From positions 425,595,669-425,659,668 of the forward strand of contig NC_045429.1 in the NCBI RefSeq assembly GCF_902635505.1: a stretch of DNA of 64,000 nt. Direction: 5' to 3'. Both the position numbers and the translations under genes were made by a program. Source of the stretch: Sarcophilus harrisii (lineage: Eukaryota; Chordata; Mammalia; Dasyuromorphia; Dasyuridae). Below are positions 34,386-47,000 of this stretch, piece after piece; position 1 is the stretch's first letter, and each line of letters opens with the position of its first letter. The notes under the pieces were generated by a model, which had not been told where the DNA came from, searched no databases, and saw only the letters and a program-made list of their open reading frames with translations.

Positions 34386-36903
34386 TCAGTCCTCGGGTGG
34401 GATGCGCAGGGCAGAATACACCATCACCCGACTGTCCTCCTGCCGTCGGCCTGCAGAGGGGAAGGGACGTGAGTCTTGGACAGGATGGGGAAGTGGAAGG
34501 ACCCAGGGCAACAGGGGGTCCTCAAAGGGTGGGGAAAGATAAGAGTTTCAAACCCTCCAACCATTGACCGGCTGTCCCCTGGCAGCTCCCGCTGTGGCCT
34601 AGAGAGCAAAGGTCAAGAGTGGACAAAGTGAAGCCCCTGAGGATGGGGAAGGGAAGGGAATTATACAAAGAAGAGTAGCAGGGACACTAAGGTAGGAGTG
34701 GGGCAGGGCTCAGTCTTAGATAGTGGGCAGACAGGTGGTGGTCAGGCAGGCGATCAATCCAAGTGGTCAGTCCTTACACGAGAGGCTGCGCTGGATACTT
34801 CGGAGGGAGCCTCCAGCTGTGATGAATGCCCAGATCCCCATGGAGAGAGTAACTGCATAGATGGGCAACAGGCTGGCTTCATACCAGGGATTCAGAAATG
34901 TCTAGGAAAAGAGAATAGCGATTGAAGCCGGAGGAAATGTCCTTTCCATTTCAACCGTGGCTACTCTGGGCCTGTAACAAAAACTTCTTTAGACTTTTCA
35001 CTGAAGTCCCCCGGCCTGCCTCAGCAAAACTCGACCAGCGGTTCAATGACTATCCCCACCTACATGTTGCTTTTCCTCTTACCTAGGTCCTCACGTCCCT
35101 AATTCTCTTCCCCCAAGGAGCCCATTCCCGACTCACCAATCCTGATGTCAGTAGGTGACTACCGACAACCAAGCCCAAGGCCCAGTATCGTCTCCTCTCA
35201 CAGGCATCAAAAAACACAATCCCCCAAAAGGTATGGAGCAAAATGAGGGCGGCTGTCAGAAATGCTGGAGAAAGAGAAGATGATCACCTGAAGTCCCTCT
35301 CCCACCCTCCTCCCTACTGACCTCTTCCCAGTGGGGGGGGCACTGTGGAGAATTTTCCAGGAGAACTTAACGGGGTATTTCCCCTTTCTAGTTGGACTAG
35401 TTTCCTTAACAGAAGTGCTGAGAGAGATGTTCTAGGGTAGAGATTAGGGAATGGGTCTTACCTGAGGTTAAGAAGTAAAAGGGTGAATCTCCATGAATAC
35501 CAACCACACCTGGACCGAGGGCATCCGCCAGGATGTTGATAACGGAAAAGACGCCACTGATGATGCCGAAAGACAGGCCAGAAACTGGGGAAGTGGGCGG
35601 TCAGCAAGGTCAGGAGGGGCAAAGGCCCTTCGCCTGACTTCCTACTTATCCCCACCCCCCAATCCCACTGCCCCAGACGTTAGTGGAAGGGTCCGGCAGG
35701 GAAAGGGGAGGGATGGGAGGCTGTGGAGACTTTCTCAGGAGGGGCCCAAGTCCCTCTGCTGGCCGCCCCTCCCCGGCTCACCATAGGCCATCTGGCGGAT
35801 GGAGATGGGAGATCTTCCGTCCTCACTCAGCGATGCTAACCCCTCATCTGCCTTCCTGGTGGGATATGAGGGAGGGTGGGGGGGCTCCTTTCCCCCAGGG
35901 CCCTCCCCCAGCCCTCTCCCTCCGACACCCCTGTCCCGACCTCCCGTAGGACCCCCGAGCATCCCCAAGGCTCTGGCCCTCCCACCCCGTGCCCTCCTCC
36001 TTACTTAAGCAGCTTGTAGTAGGCAAATCGGAAAACCTCCTGGAGCAGGACGGACACTGCAGCCCCAAAGATGAGGAGGCCATATTGGAGCCGGGCGTCC
36101 GACTGGTCAGTCACATGGACCAAGATGAACCAGACCACGGAGGCCAGGAGCAGGGAGACCAGCCAAAAGAAGGCCCTGAGGGAGGCGGGGGAGAAGTCAG
36201 AAGGGGAGGCTCGGCAAGGGGAGTCCCTCCGACGGCACCCCGGGGAGGGGGAGGGGGGTTCCCGGAGGGTCTGCACGGGATGGAGCCCCCGGGGCGTCAG
36301 GGGACCGAGGCGGGCGAAGTGAGAGTGGCGTTTCCTCCCATTAAAACCTCGGTCTCCGAGAGCGCGGGGCCGGGCCGGGGACAGAGGTGCGGGCAGGACC
36401 AGACGGGAGGCACCAGGGTGGGTGGGTGTGCCCGTTTTAGGGGAGGGAAGCAGAGACAGAAGGGCTGAAACGGGAAGGGCAGGATTCCTGGGCCCTCCCC
36501 TGAGGCGTGGCTGCTCTGGGGTCAGCGCCCCTGCTCCCCGAGAGCCATCTCGGCCCCGGAGGGGGGGTGGCCCCCAGAAGCCTCCGGGGCCTTCAGTTCC
36601 CAAAGCCCAAGACAAGTGGGGGGCTCTCCCGAACGGGAAGGAAGAAGTGGACAAGAGGCAGGGCATAACCGCCCGCGGCTCCCGCGGACCCCCTCTCCGC
36701 CGGCACCCCGTCCTCCTCCCATCGGATCGCCTAGGGTCCCTCTCTTCCCCAGCCCGGCCGCCCCCCCCTCCCTTCCCCACGCCCACTCACCCGGCCACCA
36801 GGATGATGACCCGGAGCGGGTCCCCCGCCACCGTGACCAGGAAGAGCGAGAAGGCCGGGCCGAAGGCCACGAAAGTGCATCCGAAAAAGACCGCGGCCCC
36901 CAT
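34386..36903 (-). CDS. APH1A: Gamma-secretase subunit APH-1A (7 coding exons)
   Basis: Coding exons in transcript order: 36791-36903, 36005-36175, 35782-35855, 35462-35584, 35137-35264, 34778-34901, 34386-34450; all introns GT-AG. The product is 265 aa, the same length as human. APH-1A is a seven-pass membrane scaffold that joins presenilin, nicastrin and PEN-2 in gamma-secretase, which cleaves Notch and APP in ER-to-surface membranes. The start MGAAVFFGCTFVAFGPAF matches human. Key residues are kept: the GxxxGxxxG motif (Gly122, Gly126, Gly130) and the buried His171 (LLHTFWG) and His197 (VGSHLL). The C terminus ends ALRIPPED. An in-frame ATG at 37,090-37,092 would add 63 low-complexity residues and is not used as start. 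Intact and very conserved. Confidence 0.98.
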
Positions 36904-37029
36904 GGCCGGGCCTCGGGGTGGGCAGGGGGAAAGGGGAAGGGGAGCCGAGGGAGGGCAGGGACCCACAGGGAAGGGTGGGGGGGCAGCCGGCCGGTGGAGA
37001 GGGTCGGTTTCTGCCCCAGCAGGGGCACG

Positions 37030-37275
37030 GAGCAATGTCACCCCCAGGCCCCAGAGAGGGGGAAGGGGCGGGGGGCGGGGGAGGGGGGACACAGACGCCC
37101 CAGCAGCAGGTCCGCGCGACTTCCCCTACGGAGGCCGAGTTGGGGACATCCCCAGGCCCCAGCCCAGCCCCATCGCCCTCCCTTCTTGTCCCCACCCCCA
37201 AGGCCAATGGTGAGACGGGGGAAGGCGTGGCTAATCAGGGTGGCTTTTTTTTTTGTCAGGGAGGAATGATGCGTG
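37030..37275 (-). promoter_or_regulatory. APH1A: APH1A CpG-rich promoter with G-rich tract
   Basis: Dense CG and long G runs (37,055-37,088) lie immediately upstream of the APH1A start codon, continuous with CpG-rich exon 1 and intron 1. The G runs could form quadruplexes. There is no TATA box. The transcription start is not resolved. Confidence 0.6.
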
Positions 37276-37299
37276 TTGCATCCTGGGAGTTGTAGTTCC
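37276..37299 (-). promoter_or_regulatory. ZNF143/THAP11-type site upstream of APH1A
   Basis: On the minus strand the sequence reads ACTACAACTCCCAGGATGCA. This is close to the ZNF143 (Staf) consensus ACTACAAYTCCCAGCRTGC found in many housekeeping promoters. It lies about 380 bp upstream of the start codon. Binding is inferred from the motif. Confidence 0.6.
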
Positions 37300-38370
37300 T
37301 CGTCCCTCCTGTCTCTACTCCTCCCTAGGGTGTGGTTTAGTCCTTTACGCCAGGTAGGGACAAAAGGAACTGAGTTGAACTTAAACTGGGCATGGAGCCA
37401 GAACCGCTAGGTTCCCACTCCAAGCTTATTACTAGGGACTGAAGTCGCTAGCAAAGGACAGTTAGGACTTCCTCCGCCTCCTGGTGGGCTGTAGAAAGGT
37501 TAGGGGGCGGGGGGGGGCGGGAAGAACGTCTAAAAAAATACCAAGAGATTGGGGACGTGGGGGGGGAGGGTCAGTAGGGAAGATGGGGACACGCATTGTT
37601 CTTAGTTGAATGGAAGGAAGTAGGTCGGGTACAGCAGAAAAGATGAAACTTGAGAGCTCCAGTGAAATTTACTATCATACGTGAGCTCCGGCACCCAGGA
37701 AAGCATCAGAAGGACTTCCATCTGTGAATGGATAGGAGAAACAGAGAAAGAGGAAAGGATGATCCTTGATGGACCAGATCGCAAAAGAAGTGGTTCTTAT
37801 GAAGAACAAGAACGCTTTCAGAACTACTGTACTGTGTGCTGTCTCTTGGTTGAGAGCGAACAAAGAAACTCAGCCCCTTTCCTTCCCCCACCCCACCTTT
37901 TGTGTTACACTTCCTTTATTTAGTTTCTGAAGATGTATTTTTGTGATATCTTGCTCTCCAGACTGATTAATGAAAGAACGGATAATCTGCACAACCACGT
38001 TGGGATGGAGCACAGTACTTTGTAAATAAATGTTTATTGACTAATTAGAGTCACGAGATTTTAGAGTCACTAAAGGGATTTTTCAGATGTTTAAAGAAAT
38101 TTAGGGTGTCATCTTTTTTCTGGAATTCATGGGAAGGACTATTGTCAGTGAATACAGAGAATAACCTCAGTCTATACAAGACAGGAACATAAAGCTTCAG
38201 GGGAGCCAATAACTTTGGGAATGAAAGGTCCAGTGTCTTCAGAAAGAGAGGCAGGCTATCTGGGGGAGGGGTGGAGGTAAGAGGGGAAAAATTGGAACGA
38301 GAAGTTTGGCAATTGTCAGGGCTATAAAGTTACCCATACATATAACCTGTAAATAAAAGGCTATTAAATT

Positions 38371-38413
<43 letters not shown>

Positions 38414-40900
38414 CAGGCTGATCTGTTCTTTCTTCCAATCTGTGGAGAGGAACTTAGTATAGGGTTAAGGCTAGGTAATAGTTAACCAGAAAGTCAGAAA
38501 GGAAGTAACAATTATGCCTAGGAACTTCTACGGGAAATGTTTGGGGATCTAAACAGTGGAACCATCATCACATGATGGTAAATAAAGTTGAAGAGAAATT
38601 CATTCTTCAACCCAGAAGATCTCTTCCTCTACCAGACTCACCGATCCTATTCTGCTCCTCATCTGTTTGTGAGAAGGATAGAACTTCACTTTTTTAGCCT
38701 CCAGTGGCAGGAACTCCAAATTGATGGTCAATAAAAGAAGGGGAATATACCAATTCTTTGCAATAGTGAGAACAAAGGATAGGAAAAATCCATATTGTGA
38801 TATTCAAAAGCTTAATGATTAATATATGTTAGAGTAACTAAAGTAAATCTATAGAACAAGAAATGTATGTGACTTTGACTGTAACTATGTCTAGCAGCGC
38901 TTTTCACTTGGTTTCTGAACAAAACCTAGTCGACCCAGGTAGCAACACTTTAAATGGACTTTGTTATGAATAAAAAATCCAAGAATTTTGAGGTAATTAA
39001 TAGTCAATTTATTAATTAGGCTTAGCCAGCAATTGGTTAGTGGTGTCTTTTAGTATCTAAAGATAACTAATAATAAAGTCTCTGAATACCTTAAATACCT
39101 TTTGCATAGGGGAATGCCTCTGACAAGAGAAAATCAACCCTGATTGGTGGACATTTAATGAGTAGGTGAGCTAGAAGTTTAGAATGTGGTATAGTCAGGA
39201 AATGACAGTCACCTCCAGCAATCTGGACAGGGGACTCCATCTCCATCCAGACCATTCTGGTTATTTTTCCCCTTCATGATCTAGATCGTCCTAAAATCTA
39301 ATAGAGGGGTACAAAGATAGGGCTCCTTTTCCTGAAAAAAGAATTCACCTAGACTAGTTTCTGTTTACACTCTAGGTCTTCTGGTTGGGTGGGATCCTGC
39401 CCAAGATTGAAGAGCATGTTCCTTGAAGGCCAAAAGCAATTTCATCAATCAATCAAGTCATGTCCTTCAGAGAATGAGTTTTTACAGGGGCTGGGCCTTA
39501 CATGAGGGGAGGGGAAGGAAAGCCTAGATTTCACTTTAATAATTGGTTATTAATTTAATAATAAACTAATTTCTCTCAGCTTGCAAGAATTCTTGTTTTG
39601 TTTGCATCTTGTTCATTCATCTGATCACTAAATCTGATGGTTGTCTGCAATATTTTATTCTCCATTTTGTTTTGTTTTTATTAATCATTATTAAATATTT
39701 AATAAAATAAATGTGTTAATAAGCAAATAATGACTTGTTAATTTCAATGAATTATTCTTCATAAATGGAAGGGACAGTCTGAAGTAGTGGATAGAGTTCT
39801 GGCTTAGAGCCAAAAATTTGGATTTGTATCTTGACTTAACTATATTAGTGGATAAATCACTTAACAACTGAGTCTGTTTCTTCAGTTTTACAATGAGGAT
39901 AATGCTTTTTTTTTTTTTAGCCTACTTTGAAAGGTTGTGGTTTTAAGAAAAGTACATTGCAAACTTTAAAACACCATATAAATGTAAGTAGTTATTAGTT
40001 ATAGTAGCTGTCATATAATTGATATGATTTATTGTGTTAATAGAATAAATTAATTCAAAGTAAGATCTTATTAAGTAAAATATAAAATATAGAGATTGTG
40101 TGTAAATGAATTGTTAATGTTGCACAGGAACAAAATTTCCGTAAAGCCTATAAAGAATTCAAGTTTTGGGGAAGGCTATTGTAGACTACTCAAAACACCA
40201 CATTAAAAGAACAAGGCTTAAGATAGTGCTACCTAGCCCTCCCCCCCCAAAAAAAAAGCCACCAAACTTTGCCATTCCATCAAAGAAGGTGATACAAACT
40301 TCAAGGTAGGAGATAGTGAGCAACATCCATGGACTATTTCTACAAATGGAGGCAGAAAAAAAAAAAAAAAAAAAAACACAAAACTATTTTGGTGGCAGAG
40401 TATTCCTTGGAATATCAGTAGGAATTGCTGAATTCTGGAAAGGCCTCTAATTTTTCAATATCACTAAAATTTGCCTGCCCCAAGTTTTCAATAGCTGTGA
40501 ACATTATTGCATGCAAAAAAAAATGTAAGTTTATATTTTTTGAATAATATTTTATTTTTCCCAACTACATGTAAAAACAGTTGAATTTGTATATTTTTCA
40601 TATGAGTGTCTCCACATATAATGTGCATGTTTTGACGAGGATTGATAAAGCTTCTTAACAGTCTCTTGATAGTTAATATTAAAAAAAATAAAACTACAAA
40701 CCTATAAGTGATTTAATCTAAATTGAATTAATGCTGATTTTGGAGTTTGGATGGTGGGGGGGAAGTGAAGAGAGAACTCTGGTTAGTCTATGTATTCCAC
40801 ATACTCACATCCCATCAGGTTTGGATAATCCCATTTGAACATTTAGTTAGTTTGTGATGGACCAATGAGCTAGGACCATGGCAAAGAAAAGTAGCTTCAG
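37300..40900. other. Intergenic between APH1A and C1orf54
   Basis: No gene recognised. It holds an L1 3' fragment (38,258-38,406), a tRNA-SINE-like piece with its tail at about 39,775-40,010, an A-run at about 40,357-40,375 and an L1-like antisense 3' fragment at about 40,535-40,620. The stretch 38,930-39,510 has the feel of an ancient interspersed repeat but could not be classified. Confidence 0.55.
38258..38406 (+). mobile_element. L1 3'-UTR fragment whose tail became (AG)n
   Basis: It carries the blocks TTGGCAATTGTCAGGGCTAT and AACCTGTAAATAAAAGGC, as in 22,101-22,299. It is flanked by the 13-bp duplication AGAGAGGCAGGCT (38,245-38,257 and 38,407-38,419). Instead of poly-A the end is about 40 bp of AG repeat, apparently seeded by the AGAGAG target site. 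Confidence 0.88.
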
Positions 40901-40904
40901 TTTT

Positions 40905-41029
40905 GATTACTTCCTGCTTGAGGGGACTGGGGGGGAGGAGGGAGAAGAGGGAAGAGAAGTACAGATGTAATTTCCTTGTTGGGTTTTTTTTTTTTTTTTA
41001 AACTTCACTGCTCTGAGTCAGAAGCCAGA
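40905..41029 (+). promoter_or_regulatory. C1orf54: Candidate C1orf54 promoter with ETS/PU.1-like site
   Basis: ACTTCCTGC (about 40,909), the complement of GCAGGAAGT, is an ETS/PU.1-type motif, followed by purine-rich GGGAGGAGGGAGAAG and a T-run just before the first exon. C1orf54 is reported in myeloid and dendritic cells, which would fit. Inference. Confidence 0.35.
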
Positions 41030-44000
41030 ATGGATGTTCTACTTATAGTCATAGCTGCTGTGTCGCTCATCTTGGGTAAGACCATTCCCTTCTCTAGTTC
41101 TCACCAGAATTCTATGTCTAGTAGTTAGGAAACAAGTTGGGAAAGAAGATGAAAAATGAGGGGAAGATAAAGGGTGAAGAAAAGAATGAGAGAAGAGGAA
41201 CAATTCCATTTCTCATCACTAATTAGTGTTCTGAGTCCAGAATCTAGATGGAGGACATCAGAAAAGAGAAAATAGGAAATCCAACCTAGATAAGAAAGGC
41301 TGAGAAGGGTAGAAATTACAGACTTGGAAAGATTTCAGGGAAAAAAAGGAAAGAAAAAGAAATCCCTATTCTCTGTCCCCAAGGAAGGGCAGAGCTAGAA
41401 AAAGCAGGGTGAGGTTAGGTTGGGTTAAAGTAACTCCTTTGCTGGAAAGTAAAAGACTCCTGTCTGGGAGGGGTTTGCACTCATAGAGAAGATTGTCCAC
41501 CATCAAGGTTAGGAGAATAACTGTCTCCTTCCCTTCCCTTCTTTGTTTCCCAGTCAGCCAGGTGTGTCTCAGTGTTTCCTTTCCTCTTCCTCCAGATTCC
41601 TGTGTTATTAGCTTGAGGGTGGATAGCAAAAGACTTGCATCTACAGACTAAATCACAACAGTTAGAGCTGAAAGGAAATCTTGAAGTCGATGTTATTCAT
41701 TTTCCTTATTTTATAATTGAGGAAACTGAGTCCCATGAGGTTAAGTGGCTTGTTCAGGTCACACGGATAGTTAGTGACTAAGCCCGACTCTACTAATATC
41801 CATTCTGTAAACTTTCCTTGCTTTTCCGTTCTGTGTATGTGCTTCGAACAAACACCAGTTCTAGAAAGGAAATGTGGCAGAATAAATAGAATGCTGGACT
41901 TAAGAGTCAGGAAGATTTGGATTTCAATTTTACCTTTAGAATTTACTAGTCCTATAGCCATGAGAAAGTTACTTAATCTTCTGAACCTCAGTTTTCTTAA
42001 CTAAAATGGGGATTAAAATGCCTAATACCTATTTCATTCACAGAATGAATATGAGGCTCAAATACGAATGTGAATAATATTCTTTACAAATCTTAAAGAG
42101 ATATGTCTATTTTTATATACATACATATACAATCTCTTATTAGAACTGTTACTTGAGAGTAGTCAGGATTACATGAAAACTTAATTTGAATGGAAGAAGA
42201 TTTGTGTTGGGGGGGGGTTGTTTTGGGGTTTTTTGGTTATTTATCTCACACCTCTCCCAGACCACTTTTTTATCTAGGTTCTTGGCAAATAAGAGAGACT
42301 ATGTGGAATAAGCATTTTCTGCTTTGATATGATAACAATAATAATACTACTTATAAAGTGCTTTAATATTTTCAAAATGCTTTACAAGTGTTATGTCATT
42401 TTTATCCTTTAAACAACTTTTGGAGGTGAGGGGCTATTATCCGCATTTTACAGATGAGGAAAATGTGTCAGAGAGAGGGTATGAGAATTGTTCAAATTCA
42501 CATAGTTTATAAGTGTCTGAAGTGAACATTGAACTCAAGTCTTCTTGAATCCAGTTCCAGCACTTTACTCAATGCACCATATAGGTGGGAAAGAGAATCA
42601 CAAGCAACATTTCAGTCCTTACATCTCAAACCTGGGACAGATTGAGCTGTTGATACAGGGTATGAAGCTTGTGAGGAGGATTCTGAAGAAATCTTCTGGG
42701 GGCAGAACATGGAGAAAGTATCATAATTGTCTTTTGACAAGTTGATCCTTAGGGAAAGCAGCAGAATGGGGACTTACTTCATGGGCTGAGTATTATTTCC
42801 TGATGACTTCAGATTCTCAGTGGATTGTATATATCAGAGGATATACCTTGTGACCCCCTCACTTTTGCCCATCTTAGGACAAGAATATGAAGAAGACGAC
42901 ATATATGAAGAACTATATGAAGAATATCAGGTGGTCTATTATACAGTCACTCCATATTATGGTGAGTAAAATCCTCCAAAAAGAGGAACACAATTTGTGC
43001 TAGAGCCTTCAGTACAGCAGCCAGGCTCAAGTAGAGTTAAGTAGTAGATACATAAAATCGGTAATAATCCTATTTCATTTCTCTTTGGGGAAAACCAAAA
43101 CTATTAACCTAACTCACCCACTTCCCATTTTCATTTTCAAACTCTGAAGTGGGATCTAACTTAGTTCAATTGTTTAATAGTCTCCTAAGTCTGTGATGAT
43201 TAATCCTTTGGAAACTGTATCATCATTCTCCCCTTTTAAAAGATATTTGTAATATCTATTGTACATCTATGTATTCACATACATATGTAGATATGCAATG
43301 ACTATATGTATGCACATATGTATCTTTTTTCTTCTTCCAGCTTATAAAAGATAGAAAAATTTTGAACATTCAAGAATCTGTCAATGCACTATACAATTAT
43401 ACCCCAAGTTGAGGGGGGAGAGGGAAAGTAGTTAGGATTGAGCTTAGGAGAAGCTGGTTAAATGCATTAGAAGTGAATTTTTAAATTAAAATATAGGTGC
43501 AATAGTTTTGGGGGGAACATTACTGCCTATCTCTATATGTTTGCTTATTTGGATGCTTTTACAATTAAGGTAAACTCCAGTTATACAATGTTTTCTTACA
43601 TTGCCCATAGGACTATGGCCAAGAATACTTGGAAAATTCCTATCTCAGCTTTTATCTCCAGTGTCTGGGTCCCATGTTAGATTAGATTCCTTGTTCATTA
43701 GATTGTGAGCTCTTTAAAGTCAGGGACTATTTCACTCTTTCTATGAATTCCTAGCCCTTAGAGAGTGTTTGCTTCATAGTAATCACTAATAAATAATTTT
43801 TTTCTTCCTCAGATGACTTAGGAGTTAACTTTACCCTTGACTATTCCCGCTTTGAGGAAGAGGACAGGATGGTGAGTGACTCCCTGACTTGGAGAAGCTC
43901 TATGGAAGGTTTGAGTGGAATGTGGCTTTAAAAAAAAAACAAAACAACACACAAATCAAGTACTCTAGCACCTTGCAGACACTGCTTTCCACCTAACCAA

Positions 44001-47000
44001 TAGTTCTTTTCTTTCAAATTTATTGCAAATATTGTATAAAGATGAGTGGAATGACTAGTTACTATGTTAAAGTAAAACTAATTGGTAGACTTAAAATGAA
44101 TCAGAAGAAAGAGAAACTGGGCAGCCGGCCAAAAAGGAATAGAGAACCTATAGGGAATTAGTAAAGAGGATGTGAGAATTCATTTAGTTTGTAAATACTA
44201 TGAGAAAGGATTAGTCTTTTATTCAGAAGATCTAGGGAACTCAGAGCTGGTGTTAATGGTTGAGGATAAACCATTTTGTATTACATTGAGGGGTTGGGGA
44301 AAGAGTGGTTTTGAACCTAAATCTTGGGGGACACTGAAAATAATGTTTGGGGAGGTTGTATGAGTGGGTTGGGGAGGGGGTGAGTGAAGGAGTTAACCTT
44401 GTCTTCCAATTACACTCATGACAGAACACTGAGAATAAAACTGTAACTGAAGCAGGAGACAGGAAAGTCTTCCAGACAATGAAAGAACTTCCAGACAATG
44501 TCACACAGAAGCCAACAGAAAAAGTGAGTAATAGGGATGCAGAGCTCATCTAAGTATTTACCTCTCCGGGATAGATTATAAACTGCCCAGGCTTGGGGCA
44601 TGAAGACAGAGGAGGGTTTATGGGTCAACCTTGGAATCCTGGGGGAACCAAGCTCTCTTATCAAATGAGACATTTATAAAGGACTTAGCACTGTGTAGGA
44701 CACAAAATAATGTGCTTAAGAAATGCTAGTTACTTTCTCTTCTCTGGTTGGCAAAGTACTTTAGCACCTTGCAGACACTGCTTCCACTCAGCCAATAGTT
44801 CTTTTCTTTTAAATGTATTGCAAATATTATATAAAGATCAGTGGGATGATTTCCCTCAGTTCCATTTCTTTCTTTCTTTCTTTTTTCCCCCCTGAGGCAA
44901 TTGGGGTTAAGTGACTTGCGCAGGGTCACAGAGCTAGGAAGTGTTCCGTGTCTGAGACTAGATTTGAACTCAGGTCCTTCTCACTTCAGGGCTGGTGCTC
45001 CATCCACTGAGCCACTTAGTTGCCACAATTCCATTTCTTTTAAATAGTATTTAAGAAGTGTCTAATGTGTGCTGTACATTATACTTGGTGTTGGGGGATA
45101 TAATAAAGTATGCTACATGTTGGATTTTTTTAATATCTTTTTTCCACTGAGAAATTTACAATCTTATTGGAGAGATGAAACATGAAACAACAAAGAATAA
45201 GAGAATGCATATAATTAGAGGCCAAATTAACATAATCAAATGTCAAGATGTGTGATACAGACAATAAATGTCATAGGAGAGAACATAATTGGCTAGAGGT
45301 TTTAGTAGAGAGAATAGGATTATAAAAATAGGAAGGATTTTAATAAATGGAAAGTAATGAAAAGGATATTCCAAAGGTAAAAACCAGCAAGGATGAGGAA
45401 GTAAAAAATGAGTGTGGAATATGAGGGGATCAGGGAGCAGAGAATAATTATTGGACATAACATGGGATAGGTAAAATGGAGCTGAATTATTCAAGGTCTT
45501 CTCCAACCATTTTTTCTTTATTTCCTTGTAAATTGTCCTTTGGTTCTCTATGTGCACCTTATTTACTTCTTGTTCCCCCTTTTTATTTCCCACAACCCAC
45601 AGCAAGCTAAAGTTAAGAAAAGATATATTTATATAGACATATATATATACCCACACTCCCCCCCCCCACATACACACACATCTTTCCTATTCCTGCTGAC
45701 TCTATTTAAATTCTGCTCCATAACTTCCCTTGCTATTACTTAACCTCCCCCCACCTTCTTCCCTCACCCTTTGCTTCCCCATCCACCCATCTCTCCCTCC
45801 TTATTTCTTTATAGATTCTCATGATATATAGGCCGTGTTACCTATTAAACCCATTCCCAATGTGAGTAGATTTTCAGAACTACCAGCCATACTCCACTCT
45901 AATGCCTCTGTGTTTATTCTTCCTCTGCACCTCATTTGTATAACATGATTACTATTTTTACCTTAACTGTGCCAATCTTTCTTTTGAGTTACTTTATTGT
46001 TGATTTGAATCTTAAACACATATTATACATTTCCCCAGGAAAAAAAAGATATAAGCATTTGTCCATGTTTAAACAGTTTGTCCATGTTGAGTTCCTTAAA
46101 ATGATCTTAGATATTGGCTCTTCTGTTCTAAATTTTCCGTTAAGTTCAGAAGATCTGCAAGTTCATTGAATGCCCACTATTTCTCATTCAAAATTATAGA
46201 TAATTTTACTGGATATGATATTTTTTGGCTGCAGGCCTAGTTCTTTTGATTGTCAGTAGATATGATTTTAGGACCTTCGGTCTTTTATTGTGCCTACTGA
46301 TAAGTCTTGTATAATTCTAATTGTAGCTCTAAGGTATTTGGATTGTTTTTTCCTTGTTTCTTGCAAAATTTTCTCTTTGATCTGGGGGTTCCAAAATTTG
46401 GCAATAATATTCATGTGTGTTTTCCACAAAGGATCTTTTAAAAGTGGTGATCAATTGATTTTTTCCTATTTCTAGGAAATTTTACTAGTAGAAATTGTAC
46501 TAGTAGAAAGTACAATGTTAAATAATAGTGGTCATAATGGGCATCCTTCTTTCATCCCTGATCTTATTGGGAATATGTCCAGCTTCTCTCCATTATAAAT
46601 AATGCTTGCTGTTGATTTTAAATAGATATGGCTTATTATTTAAAGGAAAGCTCCCCTTTTCCCTATACTCTCTAGTATTTTTAATAGGAATGGGTGCTGT
46701 ATTTTGTTAAGAATTTTTTCTGTATCTATTGAGATTATCATATGATTTCTATATGGTCAATTATGGTAATAGTTTTCCTGATATTGAACCAGCCCTGAAT
46801 TCTAAGTTTAAATCCACTGGGTCATAATATATTATCCTGCTGCTGAGGCAGCTGGGTGGTGTAGTGGATAGAGCACCAGCCCTGAAGTCAGGAGGACCTG
46901 AGTTCAAATGTGACCTCAGACACTTAACATTACCTACTTGTGTGACCCTGAGCAAGTCACTTAACCTCAATTGCCTCAGCAAAAACAAACAAAAAAATTA

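Noticed and set aside
36904-37092. N-terminal extension of APH1A from an upstream in-frame ATG
   Set aside because: The 63 extra residues are low-complexity Pro-rich sequence. Human and other APH1A proteins start at MGAAVFFG.
36001-37295. Several long open frames (up to about 260 aa) on both strands around APH1A exons 1-2
   Set aside because: They are Pro/Gly/Arg-rich, follow CpG-island composition, overlap each other in several frames and match no protein I know. Only the APH1A exons inside them are conserved.
38930-39510. Solo LTR in the APH1A-C1orf54 interval
   Set aside because: The composition is suggestive, with TG and CA near the ends, but no matching target duplication was found and no family was recognised.
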